From: an uncultured Clostridia bacterium
GTDB taxonomy: Bacteria; Bacillota; Clostridia; Oscillospirales; Acutalibacteraceae
Assembly: GCA_944380775.1 (NCBI GenBank)
Contig: CALWIP010000018.1
Location: 1-52,698 of the forward strand
Direction of reading: 5' to 3'
Length of the DNA: 52,698 bases
Shown: piece after piece, positions 32,559 to 42,538 of the stretch
Numbering within the stretch: the stretch's first letter is position 1
Layout of the letters: each line of letters starts with the position of its first letter
The notes under the pieces: generated by a model
Databases searched by the model: none
What the model saw: only the letters and a program-made list of their open reading frames with translations
Told to the model about the DNA's origin: nothing
Program-made: the position numbers and the translations under genes

Positions 32559-32854
32559 GCCGGGTGTGGAGCCTGGACGCGATGCTGCAAATGCCGGCGG
32601 CAGAGAGCGGGCCGGGCGAAGAAAACGGCGAAGAGCTGCGGCGGCTCAAACGGGCGCTGCGGGAGGCGGTGGGCGAGGCGCTCACGGCGCGGCAGCGGGA
32701 GTGCCTGGAGTGCTACTACTACCGGGGCCTGACGATGCGGGAGACGGCGGAACTGCTGGGCGTGGGGGAGCCGACGGTTTCAAAGCACCTGAAGAAGGCG
32801 CGGCAGCGGCTGCGCGCGGTGCTGCGGTACGCGTTCCGGCGCTGGCCGGATTGA
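32555..32854 (+). CDS. Sigma-70 region 4-like DNA-binding protein
   Basis: A 99-residue protein whose second half (about 43-95) is a sigma-70 region 4 helix-turn-helix: TARQRECLECYYYRGLTMRE, then TAELLGVGEPTVSKHLKKAR. There is no region 2, so it cannot act as a complete sigma factor; comparable short proteins are found in phages and conjugative elements, where they act as activators or partial sigma subunits. Starts at 32555 in an ATGA overlap with the small gene. Its stop overlaps the -35 of the thiC promoter. Confidence 0.8.
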   Translation: MSRVWSLDAMLQMPAAESGPGEENGEELRRLKRALREAVGEALTARQRECLECYYYRGLTMRETAELLGVGEPTVSKHLKKARQRLRAVLRYAFRRWPD

Positions 32855-32879
32855 CAAAGCGCGGCGGGTATGCTATAAC
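32851..32879 (+). promoter_or_regulatory. Promoter for thiC
   Basis: TTGACA, 17 bases, TATAAC, also TGCTATAAC (extended -10). The -35 overlaps the stop codon of the sigma-like gene. Confidence 0.8.
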
Positions 32880-32920
32880 TATCATAAACAAAGGCCCGCG
32901 CAGCGGGGGAAAACTGAAAA

Positions 32921-33000
32921 GAGCGGGGAGCTGGACGGCTGAGATTGCGCGCGAGCGCTAAACCCGAAGAACCTGTACGGATAATGCCGGCGTAGGGAAC
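32921..33000 (+). promoter_or_regulatory. TPP riboswitch (thi box)
   Basis: Conserved pieces in order: GCGGGGAGCTGGACG, GGCTGAGATTG, ACCCGAAGAACCTGTACGG, ATAATGCCGGCGTAGGGAAC. These match the thiamine-pyrophosphate aptamer. Together with the terminator that follows, it should switch off thiC when thiamine pyrophosphate is plentiful. Confidence 0.95.
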
Positions 33001-33015
33001 AACAAAGCGGAATTG

Positions 33016-33052
33016 CGCCGCGCCGGGGGTTCTCGGCGCGGCGTCTTGCTTT
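33016..33052 (+). terminator. Riboswitch-controlled terminator before thiC
   Basis: CGCCGCGCCG / CGGCGCGGCG, 10 perfect pairs with an 8-base loop, followed by the interrupted T tract TCTTGCTTT. It is the likely expression platform of the TPP riboswitch. Confidence 0.7.
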
Positions 33053-33077
33053 GCGCGGCGAAAGGAGCGCCTGGGAA

Positions 33078-34379
33078 ATGGCATACACAACACAGATGGA
33101 CGCGGCCCGGCAGGGCATCATTACCAAGGAAATGGCGGCGGTCGCCGCCGAGGAACACATCGCGGAGGAGACGCTGCGCGAGCTGGTGGCGAAGGGGCAG
33201 GTGTGCATCCCGGCGAACCGCAACCACCGCTGCCTCAAGCCGCACGGCATTGGGCGCGCGCTGCGCACGAAGATCAACGTAAACCTCGGCACCTCGCGCG
33301 ACTGCATGGATTACAACGTGGAGATGGAGAAGGTGATGAGCGCGGTCAACATGGGCGCGGAGGCCATTATGGACCTCAGCTCGTTTGGCGACACGAAGGT
33401 CTTCCGCCGCAAGCTGACGGCGGAATGCCCGGCGGTGCTCGGCACGGTGCCGATTTACGACGCCGTCGTGTACTACCACAAGGCGCTCAAGAAGATTACG
33501 TCCGACGAATGGATTGACATTGTGCGCATGCACGCGGAAGACGGCGTGGACTTCATGACGCTGCACTGCGGCATCAACAACCGCACGGCGGACCGGTTCA
33601 AGGCGTGCAAGCGGCACACGAACATCGTCTCGCGCGGCGGCTCCATCATCTTCGCGTGGATGATGCTCACGGGCAACGAGAACCCGTTCTACGAGCGCTT
33701 TGACGAGATTTTGGACATCTGCCGCGAATACGACGTGACGCTGAGCCTCGGCGACGCGTGCCGGCCGGGGTCCCTGGCGGACGCGGGCGACATTTCGCAG
33801 ATTGAAGAGCTGGTCACGCTCGGCGAGCTGACGCGCCGCGCCTGGGAAAAAGACGTGCAGGTGATGATTGAGGGGCCGGGGCACATGCCGCTCAACCAGA
33901 TCCGCGCGAACATGGAGATTGAGCAGTCGGTGTGCCAGGGCGCGCCGTTCTATGTGCTCGGGCCGCTGGTGACGGACGTCGCCCCGGGCTACGACCACAT
34001 TACGGCGGCCATCGGCGGGGCCATTGCGGCCACCTACGGCGCGTCGTTCCTGTGCTACGTCACCCCGGCGGAGCACCTGCGCCTGCCCACGCTGGAAGAC
34101 GTGAAAGAGGGCATCATCGCCTCGAAGATCGCCGCGCACGCCGCCGACGTGGCCAAGGGCCTGCCCGGCGCCGCCGACTGGGATTACCAGATGAGCGAGG
34201 CCCGCCGCGAACTCGACTGGGAACGCCAGTTCGAACTCGCCATTGACCCCGAAAAGGCCCGCCGCTACCGCGCCGAGTCCAAGCCCGAAAACGAGGATAC
34301 CTGCACCATGTGCGGCAAAATGTGCGCCGTCCGCAACATGAACAAGATCCTCCGCGGCGAAAACGTCGATATTCTTTAA
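33078..34379 (+). CDS. thiC: Phosphomethylpyrimidine synthase ThiC
   Basis: Radical-SAM enzyme that converts aminoimidazole ribotide to HMP phosphate for thiamine. The 433-residue length is that of the short bacterial form. The C-terminal cluster motif MCGKMCAVR (near 415) with the preceding Cys gives the C-x2-C-x4-C iron-sulfur site. [13 protein letters not shown] sequence ([12 protein letters not shown] near 270) and [10 protein letters not shown] near 330 are family hallmarks. Start ATG at 33078 follows AAAGGAGCGCCTGGGAA. Regulated by the TPP riboswitch upstream. No other thi genes are in the window. Confidence 0.96.
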   Translation: MAYTTQMDAARQGIITKEMAAVAAEEHIAEETLRELVAKGQVCIPANRNHRCLKPHGIGRALRTKINVNLGTSRDCMDYNVEMEKVMSAVNMGAEAIMDLSSFGDTKVFRRKLTAECPAVLGTVPIYDAVVYYHKALKKITSDEWIDIVRMHAEDGVDFMTLHCGINNRTADRFKACKRHTNIVSRGGSIIFAWMMLTGNENPFYERFDEILDICREYDVTLSLGDACRPGSLADAGDISQIEELVTLGELTRRAWEKDVQVMIEGPGHMPLNQIRANMEIEQSVCQGAPFYVLGPLVTDVAPGYDHITAAIGGAIAATYGASFLCYVTPAEHLRLPTLEDVKEGIIASKIAAHAADVAKGLPGAADWDYQMSEARRELDWERQFELAIDPEKARRYRAESKPENEDTCTMCGKMCAVRNMNKILRGENVDIL

Positions 34380-34380
34380 T

Positions 34381-34498
34381 TTTGCGCCGCGCCAGGCTAA
34401 AGCCTGGACCACCGCCGCGCGGAAAGTGTTACCGAAACAAGACCCTCGCAGCCGCGCGAGAGAAATGACACGCTCCCGTGGAGTGGCACAAAATGAAA
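34381..34498 (+). repeat. Partial intergenic mosaic repeat, locus E
   Basis: It starts just after thiC with a CCAGGCTAAAGCCTGG hairpin, then GTGTTACCGAAACAAG, GCGCGAGAGAAA and CTCCCGTGG. This is the third module of the family in plus orientation, without the main unit or the A-rich end. Confidence 0.65.
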
Positions 34499-34542
34499 CG
34501 CCTGGTATTTAGCGAAGAGTTAAATACCAGGCGTAATTTTTT
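34499..34542 (+). terminator. Terminator after thiC
   Basis: CGCCTGGTATTTA / TAAATACCAGGCG, 13 perfect pairs, then TAATTTTTT. It immediately follows the repeat fragment. Confidence 0.88.
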
Positions 34543-34567
34543 AAGAAGCACCGCGAAGCGGCAAAAA

Positions 34568-34622
34568 AAGTTTCGTCAACCTTTTCGAAGGTTGCGGGGT
34601 CCAGGGGCAGCGCCCCTGGGCG
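34568..34622 (+). repeat. REP-like double-hairpin element
   Basis: Two adjacent palindromes: AACCTTTTCGAAGGTT, then GGGGTCCAGGGGCAGCGCCC ending CTGG, in which CCAGGGGC and GCGCCCCTGG pair. It is different in sequence from the mosaic family. From memory, similar strings are frequent between genes in related gut Clostridia, but I could not check this. It occupies the gap between the thiC terminator and the next promoter. Confidence 0.45.
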
Positions 34623-34644
34623 CGCGGCGCAAAAGACGTAAAAA

Positions 34645-34673
34645 TTGACGGGGAGGGGGCGGTGTGATATAAT
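34645..34673 (+). promoter_or_regulatory. Promoter for the TIM-barrel/acyl-CoA synthetase fusion
   Basis: TTGACG, 17 bases, TATAAT. The -35 matches five of six and the -10 is perfect. About 60 bases of leader. Confidence 0.82.
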
Positions 34674-34739
34674 ACGGATGATAATTGGATTATGAAATCA
34701 TTTCAAGGCGCGAGCCTTGGAGGGAGGAACATTCTGGAT

Positions 34740-37271
34740 ATGAAGATTGCATTTTCCACGCTGGCCTGCCCGGACTACTCGTGGCAGGAGATCTACACGA
34801 TGGCGAAAGACACCGGGTTTGACGGCATCGAGATCCGCGGGCTCGGCAACGAGATCTTCGCGGTGAAAGCGCCGCCGTTCACCGGCGCGGCGCTGCCGGA
34901 GACGCTGAAGAAGCTGCGCGCGCTGCACCTGGAGATCCCGTGCTTTTCTTCGAACTGCTGCCTGCGCGACGCCGCGAACGCCGAAGCCAACCGCGAAGAG
35001 ATCCGCCAATACATCTCCCTGGCGGAACGCACCGGCGCGCCGTTTGTCCGCATCCTCGCGGACCTTTCCCCCGCGCCGGAATGCGAGGTCGACGACCAGG
35101 CCGTCCTGGCGCAGCTGCGCGAGCTGGCCCCGCTGGCCGAGCGCGCCGGCGTCACCCTGCTGGTAGAGACCAACGGCGTCTACGCGGACACCAAGCGCCT
35201 TGCTTCCCTGCTGGAACGGGTTTCCAGCGACGCCGTCGCCGCCCTGTGGGACATGCATCACCCGTACCGCTATTTCGGCGAGTCGCCCGAACAGACCGTG
35301 CAGAACCTCGGCGCGTACATCCGCTATGTGCATGTCAAGGATTCCGTCATGCGCGGCGGCAAGCCCGAATACCGCATGATGGGCGAGGGCGACCTGCCCA
35401 TCGACGCCATGATGCAGGCGCTGCGCTCCGTCTGCTACGACGGCTACATCTCGCTGGAATGGGTCAAGCGCTGGGCGGGAGACCTCAGCGACGCCGGCAT
35501 CGTCTTCCCGCAGTTCGTCCATTACATGGAGCGCTACACCGGCCGCGGCGTCACGCGCAGCGTCCTGTTTGAAAACAAGGCCGGCACCGGCCATTATATC
35601 TGGGAGAAGGATACCCTCATCGACCTGACTTTCCCGCAGGTGCTCGACCGCATGGCCGAGGAATTCCCGGACCAGCCCGCCTTCCGCTTTACCACGCTCG
35701 ATTATTCGCGCACCTATTCCCAGTTCCGCGACGACGTGGACGCCTTCGCCCGCGCGCTGCTCGCCATGGGCGTGAAAAAGGGCGACAAGGTCGCCATCTG
35801 GGCCACAAACGTCCCGCAGTGGTACCTGACGTTCTGGTCCACCGTCAAAATCGGCGCCATCCTCGTCACCGTCAACACCGCGTATAAAATCCATGAGGCC
35901 GAGTACCTGCTCCGCCAGTCTGACACGCACACGCTCGTCATGATTGAAGGGTTTAAGGATTCGCCCTACGCGGAAATTATCCGCCAGCTCTGCCCGGAGC
36001 TGGAAACCCTCGCGCCCGGTGAGCCGCTGCACGCGCAGAAGCTGCCGTTTTTGCGCAACGTCGTCACGGTTGGGTTCTCCATGCCCGGCTGCCTGACGTG
36101 GGAACAGGCCCTGCAAAAGGGCGAGAGCGTCCCGGTGGAGCGCGTCTACCAGCGCATGGCGATGGTCAACCGGCACGACGTGTGCAACATCCAGTACACC
36201 TCCGGCACCACTGGGTTCCCGAAAGGCGTCATGCTCACGCATTATAACGTTGTGAACAACGGCAAGAACATCGGCGACTGCATGGACCTCTCCACCGCGG
36301 ACCGCATGATGATCCATGTCCCGATGTTCCACTGCTTCGGCATGGTCCTCGCCATGACCGCCTGCATGACGCACGGCGTCACCATGTCGCCCATCCCGGC
36401 GTTCTCGCCGCGCCTCTCGCTCGAATGCATCAATAAAGAGAAAATCACCTGCTTCCACGGCGTGCCGACCATGTTCATCGCCATGCTGGAGCACCCGGAT
36501 TTTGAAAAGACGGATTTCCGGTACATGCGCACCGGCATCATGGCGGGCAGCCCCTGCCCCGTGAAGGTGATGCAGGACGTCGTCGAAAAGATGAACATGA
36601 AGGAGATTACCATCGTCTACGGCCAGACGGAAGCCTCTCCCGGCTGCACGCAGAGCCGCGCCGACGACCCGATGGACGTGCGCGTCAACACGGTGGGCCG
36701 CAACCTGCCCGGCGTGGAGTGCAAGATTGTCTCGCCGGAGACGGGCGAGGACCTGCCGGACAACGTGGACGGCGAATTCGTCGCCCGCGGGTACAACATC
36801 ATGAAGGGCTACTATAAGATGCCGGCGGCGACGGCCGCGGCCATCGACGAGAACGGCTGGCTCCACACCGGGGACCTCGCGCGCCGCCTGCCGGACGGCA
36901 ATTTCAAGATTACCGGGCGCATCAAGGATATGATTATCCGCGGCGGCGAGAACATTTACCCGAAGGAGATTGAGGATTTCATCTACCACCACCCGAAGGT
37001 GAAGGACGTGCAGGTCATCGGCGTGCCGGACGCGGACTACGGCGAGGAGATTATGGCGTGCGTCATCCTCAAAGAGGGCGAGACGATGACGGAGGACGAG
37101 CTGAAGGCCTATGTGCGCGACCACATGGCGAAGCACAAGACCCCGCGCTACGTCGCGTTTGTCCAGGAATTCCCGATGAACGCGGCGGGGAAGATCCTCA
37201 AATATAAAATGCGCGAAATGGCCGTCGAATCCCTGAACCTCCAGACCGCCAGCGCCATTGAAACGGCGTAA
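34740..37271 (+). CDS. Fusion of a sugar isomerase-type TIM barrel and an AMP-forming acyl-CoA synthetase
   Basis: An 843-residue two-domain protein. Residues about 1-265 form a xylose isomerase-like (AP endonuclease 2 family) TIM barrel: MKIAFSTLACPDYSW, then LLVETNGVYADT, LWDMHHPYRYFGES, YVHVKDS and DGYISLEWVKRW, supplying the usual Glu/Asp/His metal ligands. Residues about 275-840 form an acyl-CoA synthetase: YTSGTTGFPKGVML (P-loop at 487), YGQTEASPG, GWLHTGDLAR, GRIKDMIIRGGENIYPKE, and the catalytic Lys of NAAGKILK (Lys818). Start ATG at 34740 follows GGAGGGAGGAACATTCTGGAT; an upstream start adds 16 unlikely residues. The join is seamless in one frame, so it is not a sequencing artefact of two genes unless an indel was missed. 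The substrate is unknown. Confidence 0.88.
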   Translation: MKIAFSTLACPDYSWQEIYTMAKDTGFDGIEIRGLGNEIFAVKAPPFTGAALPETLKKLRALHLEIPCFSSNCCLRDAANAEANREEIRQYISLAERTGAPFVRILADLSPAPECEVDDQAVLAQLRELAPLAERAGVTLLVETNGVYADTKRLASLLERVSSDAVAALWDMHHPYRYFGESPEQTVQNLGAYIRYVHVKDSVMRGGKPEYRMMGEGDLPIDAMMQALRSVCYDGYISLEWVKRWAGDLSDAGIVFPQFVHYMERYTGRGVTRSVLFENKAGTGHYIWEKDTLIDLTFPQVLDRMAEEFPDQPAFRFTTLDYSRTYSQFRDDVDAFARALLAMGVKKGDKVAIWATNVPQWYLTFWSTVKIGAILVTVNTAYKIHEAEYLLRQSDTHTLVMIEGFKDSPYAEIIRQLCPELETLAPGEPLHAQKLPFLRNVVTVGFSMPGCLTWEQALQKGESVPVERVYQRMAMVNRHDVCNIQYTSGTTGFPKGVMLTHYNVVNNGKNIGDCMDLSTADRMMIHVPMFHCFGMVLAMTACMTHGVTMSPIPAFSPRLSLECINKEKITCFHGVPTMFIAMLEHPDFEKTDFRYMRTGIMAGSPCPVKVMQDVVEKMNMKEITIVYGQTEASPGCTQSRADDPMDVRVNTVGRNLPGVECKIVSPETGEDLPDNVDGEFVARGYNIMKGYYKMPAATAAAIDENGWLHTGDLARRLPDGNFKITGRIKDMIIRGGENIYPKEIEDFIYHHPKVKDVQVIGVPDADYGEEIMACVILKEGETMTEDELKAYVRDHMAKHKTPRYVAFVQEFPMNAAGKILKYKMREMAVESLNLQTASAIETA

Positions 37272-37288
37272 AGGCCCCTCAAGAACGC

Positions 37289-37326
37289 AAAAAACCCGCT
37301 CCCGGCAAGCCGGGGGCGGGTTTTTT
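37289..37326. terminator. Bidirectional terminator between the fusion gene and clpE
   Basis: AAAAAACCCGC / GCGGGTTTTTT with an inner CCCGGC-AA-GCCGGG helix. Serves both converging genes. Confidence 0.88.
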
Positions 37327-37334
37327 CTGCCCTG

Positions 37335-39614
<2,280 letters not shown>

Positions 39615-39813
39615 AGGGGTCGTTTCATTTCTCCGCTGCCGCAGCGGCCCGGCCTTCCCCCGCGGCGGGATTTAGGGGGAAGCCGCCGGCCCCCGGAAAC
39701 ACGGAAAACCTGCCGGGGCGCAAACGCGCGCGGCAGGGCCCGTCCGGGAAGCCGTCCCGCGGGAGGGCGATTCCCTCCCGCCGCCCCAAAAAGGGGCCGG
39801 TCTTTTCCACTCT
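39615..39813 (-). other. Long structured GC-rich leader of clpE
   Basis: About 195 bases between the predicted start of transcription and the clpE ATG. It can form several helices: GCCCC-TTTTT-GGGGC, a GCGGGAGGG / CCCTCCCGC pair, and further GC stems. No known riboswitch core is recognised. It could delay or condition clpE translation, or may simply be GC-rich spacer. Confidence 0.35.
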
Positions 39814-39843
39814 ATTATTTCTCTTTTCTCCCCATTTTGTCAA
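39814..39843 (-). promoter_or_regulatory. Predicted promoter for clpE
   Basis: TTGACA, 18 bases, AATAAT on the minus strand; the -35 is perfect and overlaps the stop of the upstream gene, the -10 misses the first T. Confidence 0.5.
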
Positions 39844-40394
39844 GGGGTCTTTTCTTCCCCGCGCAGGATGCGGAGGAAGACGAGGAAATACCGCGCCCAG
39901 GCATAGAGCATCACCGCGGCGGTGACGAGCAGCATCGTGAGCGTAACGGCGGGGTTTGCAAAGCCCCACCACTCCGACGCGACGAGATAGATGAACGTGA
40001 AGTAGAACAGCGTCGTGGCCACCTTGCCGTACCAGCGGGCCGCGCACGGGCGCTTGCCTTTTTTGAGCAGGAACATGCCGCCCGCCAGCATGGAGCACTC
40101 CTTGACGATGAACAGGATGAGGATGGGCCAGAGCACCGGGTGCGTGTACGCGAGGCAGCACGCCACCACGCCCTGCGTGAGCTTGTCCGCCAGCGGGTCG
40201 AGCATTTTGCCCAGGTCCGTAATCTGGCCGAGGCGCCGGGCGATGAGCCCGTCGAAGAGGTCGCTCAAGCCGCTGAGCACCAGCACCGCCACGGCCCCGA
40301 TGACCCGCCCCGTGAGAAACAGCCACGCGAACGCCGGGATCAGCAGCAGCCGCAGCGCCGAAAGGCCGTTCGGGATATTGATGTTCTTGTTCAT
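39840..40394 (-). CDS. CDP-alcohol phosphatidyltransferase (PgsA-like)
   Basis: A 184-residue integral membrane enzyme of phospholipid synthesis that transfers a phosphatidyl group from CDP-diacylglycerol. The family motif D-x2-D-G-x2-A-R-x8-G-x3-D-x3-D is intact: SDLFDGLIARR, then GKMLDPLADK (residues about 59-87). About five to six hydrophobic segments. Size suits phosphatidylglycerophosphate synthase, but the acceptor alcohol cannot be proven. Start ATG at 40394 follows GGGGGATCCCGG. Located 51 bases after the CvpA gene in the same direction. Confidence 0.85.
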   Translation of the reverse strand: MNKNINIPNGLSALRLLLIPAFAWLFLTGRVIGAVAVLVLSGLSDLFDGLIARRLGQITDLGKMLDPLADKLTQGVVACCLAYTHPVLWPILILFIVKECSMLAGGMFLLKKGKRPCAARWYGKVATTLFYFTFIYLVASEWWGFANPAVTLTMLLVTAAVMLYAWARYFLVFLRILRGEEKTP

Positions 40395-40445
40395 CCGGGA
40401 TCCCCCTCTTTTTCTTTTTGCACCCCCGCCACGCAAGCCGCAGGG

Positions 40446-41135
40446 TCAAGCCGCGCCAAGCGAAGCGGCCAGCCAGCCGGAAAACGCCCCCAGCAGCAGC
40501 GAGCCGCCGAGCGCCTCCTGCACGGCTGCGGCGGCCTCCGGCGGGAGCAGCGGCGCCGCCCAGCTTGCCGCGGCCGCCAGCAGCGCCGCAAACACGGCCC
40601 CGCTCAAAAAGCCGAACACGCCGCCCAGCAGCGCGTTGGCCTGCCGCAGGCCCGGCAGGCGGCACACCGAGACGAGCATGCGCACCGCCGCGCGCACCGC
40701 GACCAGCAGCGCCGCGAACAGCACGGCCGTGAGCAGCACGCGCAGCAGGTTGACCACCGGCGTGGCCAGCGCCGCCGCCACCAGCGGGGCGGCCTCCTGC
40801 GCGGAGTGTTGCAGCGCCGCCTCCAGCGCCTCGACGCCCTGGTTTTGCAGCGCGTTCGACGCGAAGGCCGGCAGCTCTTCCAGCAGGGCGGCGGCCTGCG
40901 CGGCCGCCGTGGGCGCGGCCTCTGTTAAAACAGACGACACCCGCTCAAGAAAGACTTCACGCAAAAACGCGTCGTAAATCCACGCGGCGAGCACGCCGCT
41001 GAGCGCCGCGGAAAGCAGCGCCGCGGCGGCAAAGCCGAGAAAGCTGAAAAGCGACTTGACCACGCCTTTTTTGAGGCCCCAGCCCGTGCAGGCCAGGAGG
41101 ATCAGCACCAAAAGCGCGTCGGCAAGCAAGCCCAT
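40446..41135 (-). CDS. CvpA-family membrane protein
   Basis: A 229-residue membrane protein with an N-terminal helix pair (LLADALLVLILLACTGWGLKKG, written in two parts: LLADALLVLILLACTG, WGLKKG), then GVVKSLFSFLGFAAAALLSA, an Ala-rich central region and two C-terminal helices. This arrangement is that of CvpA (colicin V production) proteins, whose general role is in envelope homeostasis. Alanine content is exceptionally high, from GC-driven codon use. Start ATG at 41135 follows GGAGGGATGGT; the longer in-frame start is unsupported. It has its own promoter. Confidence 0.78.
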   Translation of the reverse strand: MGLLADALLVLILLACTGWGLKKGVVKSLFSFLGFAAAALLSAALSGVLAAWIYDAFLREVFLERVSSVLTEAAPTAAAQAAALLEELPAFASNALQNQGVEALEAALQHSAQEAAPLVAAALATPVVNLLRVLLTAVLFAALLVAVRAAVRMLVSVCRLPGLRQANALLGGVFGFLSGAVFAALLAAAASWAAPLLPPEAAAAVQEALGGSLLLGAFSGWLAASLGAA

Positions 41136-41251
41136 ACCATCCCTCCAAAGGGAAGGGACTGCAAAAATCCCTTCCGGAATCACCCGGCCTGAAATCCCGG
41201 CCGGATCCGGTTAAAAACAGGGGGAGCCAACCCAAAGGGGATCCCCCCTCC

Positions 41252-41280
41252 ATTGTAGCAGACTTTCCCGCGCGGCGCAA
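41252..41280 (-). promoter_or_regulatory. Promoter for the cvpA-phosphatidyltransferase unit
   Basis: TTGCGC, 17 bases, TACAAT with a TGC extension (TGCTACAAT), minus strand, directly after the DUF5711 stop. It leaves about 110 bases of leader containing GC-rich palindromes. Confidence 0.6.
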
Positions 41281-41283
41281 ACC

Positions 41284-42534
41284 TCAGGAGAAGGTCCCCG
41301 CGCGGATTTCATTGATGCCGAGGACATAGGCGCCGCCCTCGTTGGCCAGCACCGCGGCGCGCGCGTCGTTCCCGGCGCCAAACGAGCCGTAGGCCTGCCC
41401 GGTGGTCACCGCCCAGGCGGACACCGCCCCGCCGGAGAGCACGCCCACCACATCGCCGGAAAGCGAGACGGAATCCACCGGGTCCTGGAACGAGAGGTCC
41501 CGCACCAGCGCGCCGGTGGAGTCGAGCACCGACACGCTGCCGGAGCCCGCGCCCTCAAACGGCGCGAAGCCGAGCGCCAGGCGGCCGCCGGAAGCGTCGA
41601 AGTCGGCGAGCTGCCGCGCCCCGTAGGGGACGTCCACGCGGCCGGAGCCGTCCTCGCGCAGCAGGCCGGCCATCGTTTCGCCCACCAGGAACACCGTGCC
41701 GTCCTCGTTGTAAAACGCGCGCAGCAGCACCGTGCCCTCGTAGAGCTCGCGCGCCACCGGGTCCGGCTGCGAGAAATCGAAGAGGTACGCCGCCGAGAGC
41801 AGCGCGCCCTCCTGCGCGGAGACGCCGCACGCCACCGCGCGCGTGCCGTCCCGGTTGAGCGCCACGCTCGTGATATAGAAATCTGCGAACGAAAAATGGT
41901 AGAGCTCCGTGCCGTCCGGCTGGTAGACGCGCAGCTGGCCGGCGTAGCCCTCCTCCTCCGAGACGAGCGCCCAGCGCCCGTTTGCGGCGATGTCCCCGGC
42001 GAGCAGGTCCGTCTCGTTTTCGCCGGAAGAGAGGAGGCGGGTCTGGGTTTCCACGCGCCAGCCGCGGCCGCCCAGGTCAAACACCAGCATGCGGTTCCCG
42101 GCCGTGCGCAGCACGGGCGAGCCGTAGCTGTGCTGGCGGCTGACGATCTCGTGCGCGGTGGAGTTCAGCGCCAGGATGCGCGTGTCGCTGACGTAGACGA
42201 GGTCGCCCCCCGCGCTCTGGAAATTCCCCGTGCTCACGGCGCTGCCGGCCACGGCAACGGGGTAACCGTCGCCCACGCCGATGCCCACCACCAGCGACTG
42301 CACCCAGTCCACCACGTTCTGCGGGGCGAGGTTTTCCCGGTTGAACCAGAGCAGCATGCCCAAAATGCACAGCAGCAGCGCCAGCGCGGCGCGGTAGGCC
42401 CAGCGCGGGATGCGCGGGGCGCGGCGGCGCGGGCGGGGCGGGCGCGCGTGGGGGTTGCCCTCCCGCTCCAGGGTGCCGTCCTCGTCCATTTCTTCTTCGG
42501 CAAAGCGCTTGCCGTGGGGGAAAAATCGCAGCAT
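41284..42534 (-). CDS. DUF5711-like membrane-anchored beta-propeller protein
   Basis: A 416-residue protein. Residues 1-40 are charged and Arg/Pro-rich (cytoplasmic), followed by one transmembrane helix (YRAALALLLCILGMLLWF at about 47-64). The extracellular part is a run of beta-propeller-like blades with repeated Asp-Gly turns (GDLVYVSDTRILALN, GRWALVSEEEG, GTRAVACGVS, GTVFLVGE). This layout corresponds to DUF5711 proteins of Clostridia; function unknown. Start ATG at 42534 follows GGGAGGTGAGAC. It starts 4 bases after the truA stop, so it is part of the truA-ecf unit. Confidence 0.75.
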   Translation of the reverse strand: MLRFFPHGKRFAEEEMDEDGTLEREGNPHARPPRPRRRAPRIPRWAYRAALALLLCILGMLLWFNRENLAPQNVVDWVQSLVVGIGVGDGYPVAVAGSAVSTGNFQSAGGDLVYVSDTRILALNSTAHEIVSRQHSYGSPVLRTAGNRMLVFDLGGRGWRVETQTRLLSSGENETDLLAGDIAANGRWALVSEEEGYAGQLRVYQPDGTELYHFSFADFYITSVALNRDGTRAVACGVSAQEGALLSAAYLFDFSQPDPVARELYEGTVLLRAFYNEDGTVFLVGETMAGLLREDGSGRVDVPYGARQLADFDASGGRLALGFAPFEGAGSGSVSVLDSTGALVRDLSFQDPVDSVSLSGDVVGVLSGGAVSAWAVTTGQAYGSFGAGNDARAAVLANEGGAYVLGINEIRAGTFS

Positions 42535-42538
42535 GGTC

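Noticed and set aside
34698..37136. An 812-codon open frame on the minus strand, and similar long antisense frames at 675-1898, 4275-6014, 11720-13831, 19508-21202, 22193-24109 and 38640-40928
   Set aside because: They mirror strongly supported genes, have Arg/Ala/His-rich compositions without any domain motif, and lack ribosome-binding sites. High GC at third positions keeps stops out of antisense frames.
39615..39843. CtsR or CIRCE operator for clpE
   Set aside because: No tandem GTCAAA-type heptads or TTAGCACTC-N9-GAGTGCTAA-like repeat is present.
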